Below, in pieces: positions 16,034 to 24,682 of a DNA stretch of 64,000 nucleotides. The notes beneath the pieces were generated by a model. The model was given only the letters and a program-made list of their open reading frames with translations. It did no database searches and was not told where the DNA came from. The first letter of the stretch is position 1. Each line of letters begins with the position of its first letter. This DNA is from JAVJRN01 sp040218415 (GTDB taxonomy: Bacteria; Bacteroidota; Bacteroidia; Cytophagales; Cyclobacteriaceae), in contig JAVJRN010000010.1 of NCBI GenBank assembly GCA_040218415.1, positions 1 through 64,000 on the forward strand, in the 5' to 3' direction. The translations under genes were made by a program, and so were the position numbers.

Positions 16034-16050
16034 TTGGCATTCAAATTGGC
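16034..16050 (+). promoter_or_regulatory. possible sigma-54 promoter of the hlyD-like gene
   Basis: TTGGCATTCAAATTGGC has a good -24 box (TTGGCA) and TTG correctly placed for -12. The final base pair is GG instead of GC, unless the spacer is one base longer than usual. It lies 25 bp upstream of the ATG at 16076 and downstream of two palindromic sites. Confidence 0.4.
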
Positions 16051-16075
16051 ATAGGCATTTGAGATTTGAAAAAGC

Positions 16076-17332
16076 ATGGACCGAAAGATTAAGAAGAAAA
16101 CTTTTACAATAAAGAAAGTAGCGACATGGGGCGGGCTCACGCTTTTCGTTCTATTCATTTTGTACAGCTTCATTTTTTCTGAAGGAGGTACCAAGCTGAA
16201 CGTTGAAAAAGAAAAAATAAATATTGCTACCGTACTTGAGGGAGAATTTCGTGAGTTTATTCCTGTAGATGGTAATGTGATGCCCATAAAAACGATTCGC
16301 CTTGACGCTATAGAAGGAGGCGTGGTAGAAAAAAAGTTTTATGAAGGTGGAATTCTTGTGGATAAAGGGGATACCATTTTGAAGCTATCTAACAATGATC
16401 TTTTGCAAAATTTTGTGCGTGAGGAGACTCAAGCCTTTATTTTGGTCAACAATGTGGAAAATACCAAATTAGGTCTACAGAGAAATCAATTTGAATTGAG
16501 GCGAAATCTGATTGAATTGGAGTATCAAATAGATGAAGCCAAAGACGCATATGTGCGTGGCAAAGAGTTATATAAAGACAAGATCATCAGTGATCAAGAA
16601 TATTTGACCCTGAAAAGAAATTACGATCGGTTAATTGATAGCAAGGAAATTCAGATTGAATCGACAAAATTTGACTCCTTGAATGCTCGGCTTCAAATTG
16701 CCCAGGCAGAAAATACCCTGAAAAGAACCAAGGCGAATCTGGAGATGATTAAAAAGAACCTCGACAACCTTTATATCAAAGCACCCATTTCGGGTAGATT
16801 GAGCACGGTAAATGTGGAAGTAGGAGAGTCTATTTCTTCCGGGCAGAATATAGGCCAAATCGATGATTTGAATGGTTTTAAAGTAAGAGCCTCCATTGAT
16901 GAGCATTATATCGCCAGGATATATGAAGGCTTAAAAGGGACCTTTTCCTTTGCGGGAAGTGAATATGAATTGGCTATTTATAAGGTGTATCCAGAGGTAA
17001 ATAATGGACTCTTCGAAGTAGATATGGAATTTGCCAATACAGCATCCATACCTCGCGGCATCAGAAGAGGACAAACGCTCCAAATAAGACTGCAGCTCAG
17101 CGAGAACATCACGGCGGTACAGATACCTAGAGGCAGCTTTTACCAAACGACCGGGGGCAATTGGATATTTGTATTAGCCAATGGAGAAAGTGAAGCTGTA
17201 AGACGAAATATCAAACTAGGGCGTCAAAATCCACGCTATTATGAGGTGCTCGAAGGACTTCAGCCAGGCGAAAAAGTAATCATAAGCTCGTATGAAGGCT
17301 ATGAAGATAAAGACAAGCTCGTTTTAAAATAA
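16076..17332 (+). CDS. HlyD/MacA-type periplasmic adaptor protein
   Basis: 418 residues. The N-terminal membrane anchor is at about 18-36 (WGGLTLFVLFILYSFIF). A lipoyl half-motif (GGVVEKKFYEGGILVDKGD), a coiled coil with an LxxxK/E-rich stretch (about 105-225) and the second lipoyl half (LYIKAPISGRLSTVNVEVGE) follow, then beta-barrel and membrane-proximal domains (LEGLQPGEKVIISSYEG). It resembles adaptors of MacAB-like ABC efflux pumps. It leads a group with an ABC ATPase gene 28 nt downstream and a TolC gene further on. The region in front of it carries sigma-54-type signals. Confidence 0.9.
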   Translation: MDRKIKKKTFTIKKVATWGGLTLFVLFILYSFIFSEGGTKLNVEKEKINIATVLEGEFREFIPVDGNVMPIKTIRLDAIEGGVVEKKFYEGGILVDKGDTILKLSNNDLLQNFVREETQAFILVNNVENTKLGLQRNQFELRRNLIELEYQIDEAKDAYVRGKELYKDKIISDQEYLTLKRNYDRLIDSKEIQIESTKFDSLNARLQIAQAENTLKRTKANLEMIKKNLDNLYIKAPISGRLSTVNVEVGESISSGQNIGQIDDLNGFKVRASIDEHYIARIYEGLKGTFSFAGSEYELAIYKVYPEVNNGLFEVDMEFANTASIPRGIRRGQTLQIRLQLSENITAVQIPRGSFYQTTGGNWIFVLANGESEAVRRNIKLGRQNPRYYEVLEGLQPGEKVIISSYEGYEDKDKLVLK

Positions 17333-17360
17333 AATCACCAAAGAATAAAATTACAATAAC

Positions 17361-18074
17361 ATGGAAAATGCAAAATCATTAATCAACACAATAGGACTAA
17401 AGAAGTTTTACTATACCGATGAGATAGAAACAACCGCCCTTGCAGGCGTAAACCTAGAGGTCAAAGAAGGAGAATTCGTAGCGATCATGGGACCGTCAGG
17501 TTGTGGTAAGTCTACCTTGTTGAATATTATTGGCTTGCTGGACAATCCTTCGGAAGGAGAGTTCCACTTTACTGACCAGGAAATCTCCAATTATTCTGAA
17601 AGAAAACGAGCAGAGTTGAGAAAGGCTAATATTGGATTCGTATTTCAGAGCTTTAATTTGATTGATGAATTGACGGTGTATGAAAATATTGAATTGCCAC
17701 TGATCTACCTGAAATACTCTTCGGCGGAAAGAAAGAAAAGAGTAGAAGAGGTGATGGAGCAAATGAAAATCATGCATAGAAGAAACCATTTTCCTCAGCA
17801 GCTTTCTGGTGGTCAGCAACAACGTGTGGCTATTTCTAGAGCGGTTATAGCCAAGCCAAAACTGATTCTTGCGGATGAGCCAACGGGAAATTTGGATTCT
17901 GCGAACGGCCAAGAGGTCATGAATCTTTTGACGGAATTGAATGAAAATGGCACTACCGTCATCATGGTCACTCACTCTCCGATAGATGCAGAATACTCGC
18001 ATAGAGTCATCCATTTGTTTGATGGACAGATAGTTTCAGAAAATATCAATGCCAAGGATAACGCCTTAGTCTAG
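17361..18074 (+). CDS. LolD/MacB-type ABC transporter ATPase
   Basis: 237 residues, an intact stand-alone nucleotide-binding subunit: Walker A GPSGCGKSTLLN, Q-loop FVFQSFNLIDELTV, signature LSGGQQQRVAISRA, Walker B LILADEPTGNLD, H-loop VTHS. The sequence class is that of LolD, FtsE and MacB ATPases, which work with FtsX-type permeases. No permease gene follows: the next plus-strand gene is a TolC. It must pair with a permease encoded elsewhere, or the operon has lost it. Confidence 0.93.
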   Translation: MENAKSLINTIGLKKFYYTDEIETTALAGVNLEVKEGEFVAIMGPSGCGKSTLLNIIGLLDNPSEGEFHFTDQEISNYSERKRAELRKANIGFVFQSFNLIDELTVYENIELPLIYLKYSSAERKKRVEEVMEQMKIMHRRNHFPQQLSGGQQQRVAISRAVIAKPKLILADEPTGNLDSANGQEVMNLLTELNENGTTVIMVTHSPIDAEYSHRVIHLFDGQIVSENINAKDNALV

Positions 18075-18146
18075 TCCTGAGGTTAACTTATGGTCACAAT
18101 GATCAAGCGTCTTTTGAGATAAGACGCAGATAGAGGTCGATTCATT

Positions 18147-18280
18147 TGACTAATGCTCATGCTTTTCAAGGCATTTATGCTACGCAATTATCTGTTCAAT
18201 TAAATGACTTAAGGCAAATTAGCCATTGTCACTAATTAAAAAATCAGATAATGCCGAGGTGTAAATGAAGCATTTAGTCA
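18147..18280. repeat. long imperfect inverted repeat between ATPase and tolC genes
   Basis: The 315-bp gap 18075-18389 contains no gene. TGACTAATGC at 18147 is mirrored by GCATTTAGTCA at 18270-18280, and GCAATTATCTG at 18184-18194 by CAGATAATGC at 18245-18254. This gives a nested, gapped stem-loop of about 134 bp. There is also a 7-bp hairpin (GCGTCTT/AAGACGC, 18107-18127) without a T-run. It could be an RNA structure in the transcript or the remains of a small palindromic element. Confidence 0.45.
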
Positions 18281-18389
18281 TGGATACGGTCAAAATGTTT
18301 ATTTCGGAAAATGAAAGCTTCTCGCAAGTTCAGAACATTTCCGTTTTTGTCGGGTTGATTTTTTATACCCTTAAAATTTGATATTTAAT

Positions 18390-19745
18390 ATGAGGAATAT
18401 ACTCCTAATCACTATCGTTTTTTTATCATTTCAAAGCCTTGCCCAGCAAGACTCGGTTATGTTATCACTAGATGATTGTATAAATATTGGGCTAGAAAGG
18501 AATATTCAGTTAAAGCGGGCTAGAAATAATCAGTTGATTGCTGAAGCGAATAGGTTTCAATCGATCATGAATTTTTTCCCATCCTTGAGTGCGAGTCTTA
18601 ACTATGATTATTTCTTTGGTACTTTTTTCGATACGAATATAGGTGCACAAATCTCATCTACGAGTAACTCTTCACAGCCAAATATTAACGCCAACTTGGT
18701 ACTTTTTAGTGGTTTGCAAAATCATCATAACGCCAAGCGAGCCGGATATAACCAAGAAGCCGCGGTGAGTGATGTGAATTCGACACGTTTAGACGTTGAG
18801 ACAAATATTCTTACTTCGTATTTAAGAGTTATTTTGGATAGAGAAAATATACAAATCTCAGCTGACCGAGTAGATTTACTCGCTAAGCAACTGGAAAGAG
18901 AACAAAAACGTGTGTCGGTAGGTGTTGGTAATCTGGAGTCGGTTTATAATTTCCGATCACAATTAGCCACAGAAAAGCTCAATTTGACCAATTTGGAAAA
19001 TACATATCGTTCAGATCTGCTTTCACTCATCCAAGCCATGCAACTAGACCCCAGTCAATCAGCGTACGGTGTGATGCCTTATGAAATCAGTGAAGAGGAG
19101 TTACTGCTGGAATTAGATCCATTTGAGCAAGTGCTCAATGAGTCTATCGATGGAAACCCTGCGCTTAATGCAGCTCGGGCCAGACAGAAAGCTTCGGAGT
19201 ATCAATTTAAGATTGCCAAGGCCAATAGATACCCAAGAGTCACATGGACAGGCGCTGTTGGATCCAACTATTCATCTAATGGCGCTTTCAATCCATCTAC
19301 TGGTGAGCGAGAGGCTGATGCTACTTGGGCGGAGCAGCTACAATACAACGAATATGAGTATATGGAATTCCGATTGTCCATTCCGATTTTTACTAGATTT
19401 CAAACGTCGACCAATGTACAAACTGCAAAATTTAATATTTCCAATGCCGAGCTGGATGTTAAACAGGCGATGAATACCGTAACCAACGTAGTACAACAAG
19501 CCTATCTAGATTTGGTAAGTGCGCAGACCACTTATAACTCGGCTAAAGAAAATCTTGGGGCGTTGGATCAGACTTATGTTTTTATGAAAAAGAGATTTGA
19601 GACAGGAAACACTGATTTCTATACTTATTTGGAAAGCTTGAACAATAAGAATCGAGCAGAAATACAGTTGATTAATGCCAAGTATAGTATTATTTTCAGG
19701 AGGAAAGTATTGGATCTTTATCGATCAACAAAAATAGAGAGTTGA
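18390..19745 (+). CDS. TolC-family outer-membrane efflux protein
   Basis: 451 residues from the ATG at 18390, which gives a proper signal peptide (MRNILLITIVFLSFQSLAQ); an in-frame TTG at 18378 only adds four residues. Two homologous helical halves with the pattern of TolC (LDDCINIGLERNIQLKRARN at the first helix, LSIPIFTRFQTSTNVQTAKF in the second half). It is the outer-membrane part of the HlyD/ATPase system upstream, but 315 bp away, so it may have its own promoter. Its last 28 bp overlap the convergent gene at 19718. Confidence 0.88.
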   Translation: MRNILLITIVFLSFQSLAQQDSVMLSLDDCINIGLERNIQLKRARNNQLIAEANRFQSIMNFFPSLSASLNYDYFFGTFFDTNIGAQISSTSNSSQPNINANLVLFSGLQNHHNAKRAGYNQEAAVSDVNSTRLDVETNILTSYLRVILDRENIQISADRVDLLAKQLEREQKRVSVGVGNLESVYNFRSQLATEKLNLTNLENTYRSDLLSLIQAMQLDPSQSAYGVMPYEISEEELLLELDPFEQVLNESIDGNPALNAARARQKASEYQFKIAKANRYPRVTWTGAVGSNYSSNGAFNPSTGEREADATWAEQLQYNEYEYMEFRLSIPIFTRFQTSTNVQTAKFNISNAELDVKQAMNTVTNVVQQAYLDLVSAQTTYNSAKENLGALDQTYVFMKKRFETGNTDFYTYLESLNNKNRAEIQLINAKYSIIFRRKVLDLYRSTKIES

Positions 19746-20518
19746 TTTTCCGAAATGGTAACAACCGTTTCGTGATCCAAAAAAAGAAATTCTTCAAAGG
19801 CTCCATCAGGAGCCTTTATTTTTTTATTCACGGTCATATCAAAGGGAGAAATAAAAACAAATACATCGCTTTGATGCAACACGATCTGCTGGTCTTGAAT
19901 GTCCATGGCTTTTGAAATACTATCTGGAATACGACTAGTATAATTTCCGAATTGGTCAAATAAGACAACACCCATAGCTTCATCTAACAGTATGAGTATG
20001 TTTTTGAAAAGACTCATTTGTAGCGGTTTTTCAATCTTTAAGAATTTATTGCTTATTAATGGAATAGCAGTGGTCATCCCGCTACTAGGATTGAACTTCA
20101 GAATCTCCAAGAAATCAGAGGTAAATAACCAGATGTCATTTTGAGGCCCCTGTCTGCATAACCAAACAAATTGTTGGCTGATGGTCGAAAGGTCAATGCC
20201 TGTTGTTCGATTGTTAAACCGATCTATAAAATTGAGTGTTTGTTGTTCTCTTCGAAAAACGAGGGGTCTGAGTCTATTCGTTGCATCAATGGAAGTGACT
20301 CTTGAGTTGTTGCTTTCGGAATTGTATAGCAGCTCTTTTCCCTCCTTATCGAGAATAATAAGCGCCCCGTTCATGAAGCCAAGATATATTTCTCCGTGGT
20401 TATTTTTCGCACAACTTGAGATGTTGTTCTCAAAGGATAGGCGCTTTTTTAACTGCCATTCTTGAGCCATTGCCATCACTGAGACAAGGATTGAAAGAAA
20501 AAGAAGGCTAGCTCTCAA
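19718..20518 (-). CDS. secreted beta-propeller-like protein of unknown function
   Basis: 266 residues with a signal peptide cut near AMA-QEW (MRASLLFLSILVSVMAMAQ). The body consists of short beta-strand-rich stretches (GEIYLGFMNGALIILDKEG, QNDIWLFTSDFLEILKF) of the type seen in WD40/YVTN-like propellers, but no canonical repeat motif is strong. Probably periplasmic. It overlaps the lpxH gene upstream by 11 nt, so it is cotranscribed with it. No function can be assigned. Confidence 0.7.
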   Translation of the reverse strand: MRASLLFLSILVSVMAMAQEWQLKKRLSFENNISSCAKNNHGEIYLGFMNGALIILDKEGKELLYNSESNNSRVTSIDATNRLRPLVFRREQQTLNFIDRFNNRTTGIDLSTISQQFVWLCRQGPQNDIWLFTSDFLEILKFNPSSGMTTAIPLISNKFLKIEKPLQMSLFKNILILLDEAMGVVLFDQFGNYTSRIPDSISKAMDIQDQQIVLHQSDVFVFISPFDMTVNKKIKAPDGAFEEFLFLDHETVVTISENQLSIFVDR

Positions 20519-21281
20519 AATATTTCAATTCTGTTTTGTGACTATCTATTTCCAGATAGCTGCATTGAGACAACCATTCTCCTAAGTTGATATATTTGGC
20601 AATTCCATTGTTGATTGGCATTTCAAGGGGTAAATGTCGGTGACCAAACACATAAAAATCATGATGATTTTTATCTTCGATACTCTGACAATATTGAAAA
20701 AGCATTTCTTTTGCTCCAAGGAATGGCTCATCTTTAACTAAACTCTTTTGTTTACTATTGGCAGACCATTTTTTAGCCGCCCAAAAAGCAATATTAGGAT
20801 GTAGCCACCCGAAAAGGCCCTGTAAATAACGATTGCTGAAAATCTTCTTGATCATTTTGTATTTATGGTCTCCAGGACCAAGCCCATCTCCGTGACCAAC
20901 CAAGTATTTTTTTCCAAAGAAGTTGAATGCTTTTGGTTGTCTGAAAATGGGGATGCCTAGTTCTTGCGTAAAATAATTGAACATCCACATGTCGTGGTTT
21001 CCAGCAAAAAAAATAATTTCAATGTCTTGATCACGTAGCTCGGCGATTTTGCCAAGAAACCGTATGTGGCTTTTGGGAACCACATGCTTGTATTCAAACC
21101 AAAAGTCAAATATATCACCAGCCAAAATGATTAGTTTGGCATCTTTAGCAACCTCGTCAAGCCATCTTATTATTTTCTTCTCGCGCTTAAGACTTGCCGC
21201 AGCATCAGGCACACCAAGATGAAAATCACTTGCTAAATAGATTTTTTTATTTGGAGAGCTATTTTGTACGGTTTCACGCAT
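20508..21281 (-). CDS. lpxH: UDP-2,3-diacylglucosamine diphosphatase
   Basis: 257 residues of the calcineurin-like metallophosphoesterase fold. All metal-binding motifs are visible in order: DFHLG, AGDIFDFWFEY, GNHDMW, GHGDGLG and FGHRHLP. This composition, with the FDFWFEY stretch, is that of LpxH, which cleaves UDP-diacylglucosamine to lipid X in lipid A synthesis at the inner membrane. A terminator for the upstream ftsH message ends directly before the ATG, so the gene may need its own promoter or read-through. Confidence 0.88.
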   Translation of the reverse strand: MRETVQNSSPNKKIYLASDFHLGVPDAAASLKREKKIIRWLDEVAKDAKLIILAGDIFDFWFEYKHVVPKSHIRFLGKIAELRDQDIEIIFFAGNHDMWMFNYFTQELGIPIFRQPKAFNFFGKKYLVGHGDGLGPGDHKYKMIKKIFSNRYLQGLFGWLHPNIAFWAAKKWSANSKQKSLVKDEPFLGAKEMLFQYCQSIEDKNHHDFYVFGHRHLPLEMPINNGIAKYINLGEWLSQCSYLEIDSHKTELKYFES

Positions 21282-21311
21282 AAAAAAAGAGCTGATTTTA
21301 AATCAGCTCTT
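21282..21311 (-). terminator. terminator after ftsH, touching the lpxH start codon
   Basis: On the minus strand a 12-bp stem (AAGAGCTGATTT and its complement, 21287-21311) is followed by seven T residues (21288-21282) and then immediately the lpxH ATG. It is a near-perfect palindrome with almost no loop, placed 24 bp after the ftsH stop. Confidence 0.8.
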
Positions 21312-21334
21312 AAAGTTATTCAAATCAGTAAGTT

Positions 21335-23413
21335 TTAATCTTGTGCTTCTTTCTCTTCCTTCAGTTTATCCTCAGAATCATCTTCTTTTTCAACTGATGA
21401 CTTGATATCATTTTTCAAGTCTTCAATCGGGTCTTTTTTCTCTTCCTCCACTATCACCTTACCATTGGTGAATTGCTGATAAGTCGTTTCTTGTTCAAAA
21501 GGGCGCTTACCTATAAGCCTTTCAAGATCATTCTGGAAGATGATTTCCTTCTCTAGAAGTTCTTTGGCTATGATCTCTAGCTTATCTCTCTTGTCGGTAA
21601 GTAGCTTTTTTGTTCGATCGTAAGCTCCATCAATCAACTTTTTAACCTCTTGATCTATCAATTGTGCTGTCGCATCTGAATAGGGCTTAGTAAAATTATA
21701 TTCTGACTGCTTACTGTCGTAAAAAGATACATTACCCACCTTATCATTCATGCCGTAAACGGAAACTATACTGTAAGCGAGTTTGGTAATTCTCTCCAGA
21801 TCACTCAAAGCGCCGGTGGAGATCTTATTAAATATCAAGTCCTCAGCCACTCTTCCTCCGAGTGCCATGCACATTTCGTCCATTAACTGCTCGGTTTGAT
21901 ATAAGAACTGCTCTTTTGGTAAATACTGAGCATAACCCAATGCTGCAATTCCTCTAGGCACAATACTTACTTTCACCAAAGGGTCTGCATGCTCCAAGAA
22001 CCATCCTGCGACTGCATGACCTGCTTCGTGGTACGCAACAATCTCTTTCTCTTCAGGAGAAATAATCTTGCTTTTCTTTTCCAATCCACCAATGACTCTG
22101 TCGATGGCGTCTTGGAAATCTTCCATGTCGACTTGTTCTTTGTCTTTTCTCGCAGCAATTAAAGCCGCTTCATTACAAACATTCGCGATCTCTGCACCAG
22201 CAAATCCTGGGGTTTGTGCCGCTAATTTCTTAGGGTCAACATTTTCATGCATCTTAATTGGTTTCAAGTGCACTTTAAATATTGCTTCTCGGCCAACAAT
22301 ATCTGGCTTATCAATACTTATTTGTCGGTCGAATCGACCTGGCCTCATCAGCGCAGAGTCCAATACATCTGGCCTATTGGTTGCAGCAAGAATGATTACT
22401 CCTGAATCCGTAGAGAAACCATCCATTTCTACCAACAAAGAGTTGAGTGTGTTTTCTCGCTCATCATTAGAGCCTGGCATTTGGCCTCTTCCTCTCGAAC
22501 GACCAATAGCATCTATTTCATCAATAAATACAATACATGGCGCTTTCTCTTTTGCCTGCTTAAATAAGTCTCTCACTCTCGCAGCTCCAACTCCTACAAA
22601 CATCTCAACGAAATCCGAACCGGATAAAGTAAAGAATGGAACGCCTGCCTCACCGGCTACCGCTTTGGCTAATAAGGTCTTTCCTGTTCCTGGAGGGCCA
22701 ATAAGCAACGCACCTTTTGGAATTTTTCCGCCCAGTTTGGTGAATTTTGATGGGTTTTGAAGGAAATCAACAATCTCTTTGATTTCTTCTTTGGCTTCTT
22801 GAAGACCTGCGGCATCTTTAAAAGTTATTTTAACCTTGTTTTCTGCATCAAACAAGGCAGCTTTTGACTTTCCTATGTTAAAGATTTGTCCGCCAGGGCC
22901 GCCTCCGCCTGTCATTCTTCGCATGAGGAACCAAAAACCAAATATTATGAGAAACAAAAATCCCCAATTAAAGAAAATTGATGTAAAATCTGATCTTTCT
23001 TCAATCTCGTATCCCAGTCTTTTAGATTCAGGAAGTTTGTCCATCAATTCATTGAAATCATCATTGAAGATTTTCGTATCAACGATTTTGAATTGATAAT
23101 GTGGTCCCGTTGCTGTAGAGAAAGGAGATTTTTCTTCTAACTCAATTTTATACTTCGTGTTTTGAAGTGCCTCTTCCTTGAGTGTTACTTCTACCAAGTC
23201 TTGATTTTTAATCAAAACTATTTTCTTCACATCATTGGAGAGTACCATTTGCTGGAATCTCTTGTCTGATATTTTTACCGCAGAGTTGGTTTTACTGAAG
23301 TAAGTAAAACCAAAAACCAGAGCAATTAAACCTACTATTATTAATAGTTGGTAGTTTGGTTTTCCTGGTCCTCCTCCCATTAGGGGTTTTTTCATTCTCG
23401 GTTTGTCCGCCAT
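21335..23413 (-). CDS. ftsH: ATP-dependent zinc metalloprotease FtsH
   Basis: 692 residues. Membrane helix 1 is at about 22-40 and helix 2 at about 145-163, with a periplasmic domain between them. The AAA+ domain has Walker A GPPGTGKTLLAKA, Walker B CIVFIDEIDAIG and the second region of homology with RPGRFDRQ. The zinc protease domain has HEAGH. The C-terminal 50 residues are rich in Glu, Asp and Lys. It degrades misfolded membrane proteins and regulators such as LpxC. The gene lies 50 nt downstream of rsfS on the same strand. Confidence 0.98.
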   Translation of the reverse strand: MADKPRMKKPLMGGGPGKPNYQLLIIVGLIALVFGFTYFSKTNSAVKISDKRFQQMVLSNDVKKIVLIKNQDLVEVTLKEEALQNTKYKIELEEKSPFSTATGPHYQFKIVDTKIFNDDFNELMDKLPESKRLGYEIEERSDFTSIFFNWGFLFLIIFGFWFLMRRMTGGGGPGGQIFNIGKSKAALFDAENKVKITFKDAAGLQEAKEEIKEIVDFLQNPSKFTKLGGKIPKGALLIGPPGTGKTLLAKAVAGEAGVPFFTLSGSDFVEMFVGVGAARVRDLFKQAKEKAPCIVFIDEIDAIGRSRGRGQMPGSNDERENTLNSLLVEMDGFSTDSGVIILAATNRPDVLDSALMRPGRFDRQISIDKPDIVGREAIFKVHLKPIKMHENVDPKKLAAQTPGFAGAEIANVCNEAALIAARKDKEQVDMEDFQDAIDRVIGGLEKKSKIISPEEKEIVAYHEAGHAVAGWFLEHADPLVKVSIVPRGIAALGYAQYLPKEQFLYQTEQLMDEMCMALGGRVAEDLIFNKISTGALSDLERITKLAYSIVSVYGMNDKVGNVSFYDSKQSEYNFTKPYSDATAQLIDQEVKKLIDGAYDRTKKLLTDKRDKLEIIAKELLEKEIIFQNDLERLIGKRPFEQETTYQQFTNGKVIVEEEKKDPIEDLKNDIKSSVEKEDDSEDKLKEEKEAQD

Positions 23414-23463
23414 TCTAAATTTTCAAAAGTTTTTAACTAAACGCTTATTGCATCAATAAGTTC

Positions 23464-23838
23464 CTACTGTTCTATGTATGTCATTTCCGCATCGCCCCAA
23501 AGTTCATCTAAACCATAAAAGACTCTCTTATCTTTATTGAAGACATGCGCCACTACATCTACATAGTCGATTAAGATCCACTCTTTATTTTCTCGACCTT
23601 CTCTTTTCCATGGATTTTCTTTCTGATTCTTAAATACAACCTCTTCTATTGATTCTGAAATGGCATCTATTTGTGTATCTGAGTTTCCAGAACATAAAAT
23701 AAAGTAATCTGCAATTGCATTTTTGACGTTTTTCAAGTCCATGACTACAATATTTGTAGCTTTCTTATCTAACATTCCTTGAACAACTAACTCACTTATC
23801 TTTTTTGAATCTGTTATTCGTTTGTTTTTATCTGGCAT
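23464..23838 (-). CDS. rsfS: ribosomal silencing factor RsfS
   Basis: 124 residues, the usual length. The DUF143 core is clear (NVKNAIADYFILCSGNSDTQ, then WKREGRENKEWILIDYVDVV and VFYGLDELWGDA). It binds ribosomal protein L14 and blocks subunit joining when nutrients are short. It is divergent from birA with only 46 bp between starts. A CAAAATTA at 23867-23874 (TAATTTTG on the minus strand) is a plausible -7 box for it. Confidence 0.95.
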   Translation of the reverse strand: MPDKNKRITDSKKISELVVQGMLDKKATNIVVMDLKNVKNAIADYFILCSGNSDTQIDAISESIEEVVFKNQKENPWKREGRENKEWILIDYVDVVAHVFNKDKRVFYGLDELWGDAEMTYIEQ

Positions 23839-23884
23839 TCAATGCTTTTTTGTCAAAAATAGGTCGCAAAATTACATATTAATT

Positions 23885-24649
23885 GTGCATAAATACTTTG
23901 CCAATACTTTATTTCTAGGTAAAAATTCTATTTACCTGCCAGAATGTCACTCTACCAACGCTGAAGCCATGGAATTGGTGAGAAAAGAGGCTGGAAATCA
24001 TGGCACCTTGATTCATACTGATTATCAAACTCAGGGTAGGGGGCAAAAGGGGAATGTATGGATAAGCGAACCTAAGGTGAATCTGCTGTTTTCCTTGATT
24101 TTAAAGTTGGATTTCTTAAACGCCAGTCAAGCCTACCTGCTAAATATTATGACATGTTTGGCACTCAGAGATGTAGTTTCAAGAATGTTAGGGAACGTTT
24201 TAGTCGAAATCAAATGGCCGAATGATATTTATGTAAGTGGGAAGAAAGTAGGAGGAATACTTATTGAAACTGTTCTCAGAGGTAGAATGGTCGATTATGC
24301 GATCGTAGGCATAGGTTTGAATGTGAACCAAACACATTTTTCATTGACCAATGCCACTTCACTTTCTATTGAAAAAGGAGTAAAATTGAATAGAAATATA
24401 ATCCTAGATAGCGTATTGAAATCCTTGGAACATTATTTTCTCCTGCTAAGAGGGTTGAAGTTTGATTTTATGCTAGCCAGATATCACGAAAATCTTATGT
24501 GGAGAAATGAATTACGCAGCTTTCAAATAGCAAGTGGTGATTTGATAGAAGGTAAAATATCAGGAATTGACAATCAAGGAAGGCTGATAATTACCCATGG
24601 AAATTTGACGAAACATTATGAGATTAAGGAAGTTTCGTTCATTGGATAA
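23885..24649 (+). CDS. birA: biotin-protein ligase (monofunctional BirA)
   Basis: 254 residues starting at GTG 23885. An in-frame TTG at 23822 would add 21 unlikely residues and run into the divergent gene. The catalytic core shows CHSTNAEAMEL, the biotin/ATP loop QTQGRGQKGNVWIS, KWPNDIYVSGKKVGGILIET and VGIGLNVNQT. No N-terminal helix-turn-helix is present, so it does not act as a repressor. It attaches biotin to carrier proteins such as the one at 32541-33056. Confidence 0.9.
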   Translation: MHKYFANTLFLGKNSIYLPECHSTNAEAMELVRKEAGNHGTLIHTDYQTQGRGQKGNVWISEPKVNLLFSLILKLDFLNASQAYLLNIMTCLALRDVVSRMLGNVLVEIKWPNDIYVSGKKVGGILIETVLRGRMVDYAIVGIGLNVNQTHFSLTNATSLSIEKGVKLNRNIILDSVLKSLEHYFLLLRGLKFDFMLARYHENLMWRNELRSFQIASGDLIEGKISGIDNQGRLIITHGNLTKHYEIKEVSFIG

Positions 24650-24664
24650 CATTTATTAATTTTG
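24634..24664 (+). promoter_or_regulatory. Bacteroidota-type promoter of ahcY
   Basis: TAATTTTG (24657-24664) matches the -7 consensus TAnnTTTG, with a TTCG at 24634-24637 where the -33 TTTG is expected (19-bp spacer). The ahcY ATG follows at 24683. Confidence 0.55.
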
Positions 24665-24682
24665 CGCCAGAAAAAAAAAGAA

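Noticed and set aside
17496..18014. 172-codon open frame opposite the ABC ATPase gene
   Set aside because: Antisense to an intact, motif-complete ATPase; no recognisable motif and no start signal.
22068..22760. 230-codon open frame on the plus strand opposite ftsH
   Set aside because: Lies entirely antisense to the conserved AAA+ domain of ftsH; Ser/Pro/Ile-rich composition is the usual product of reading a conserved gene backwards.
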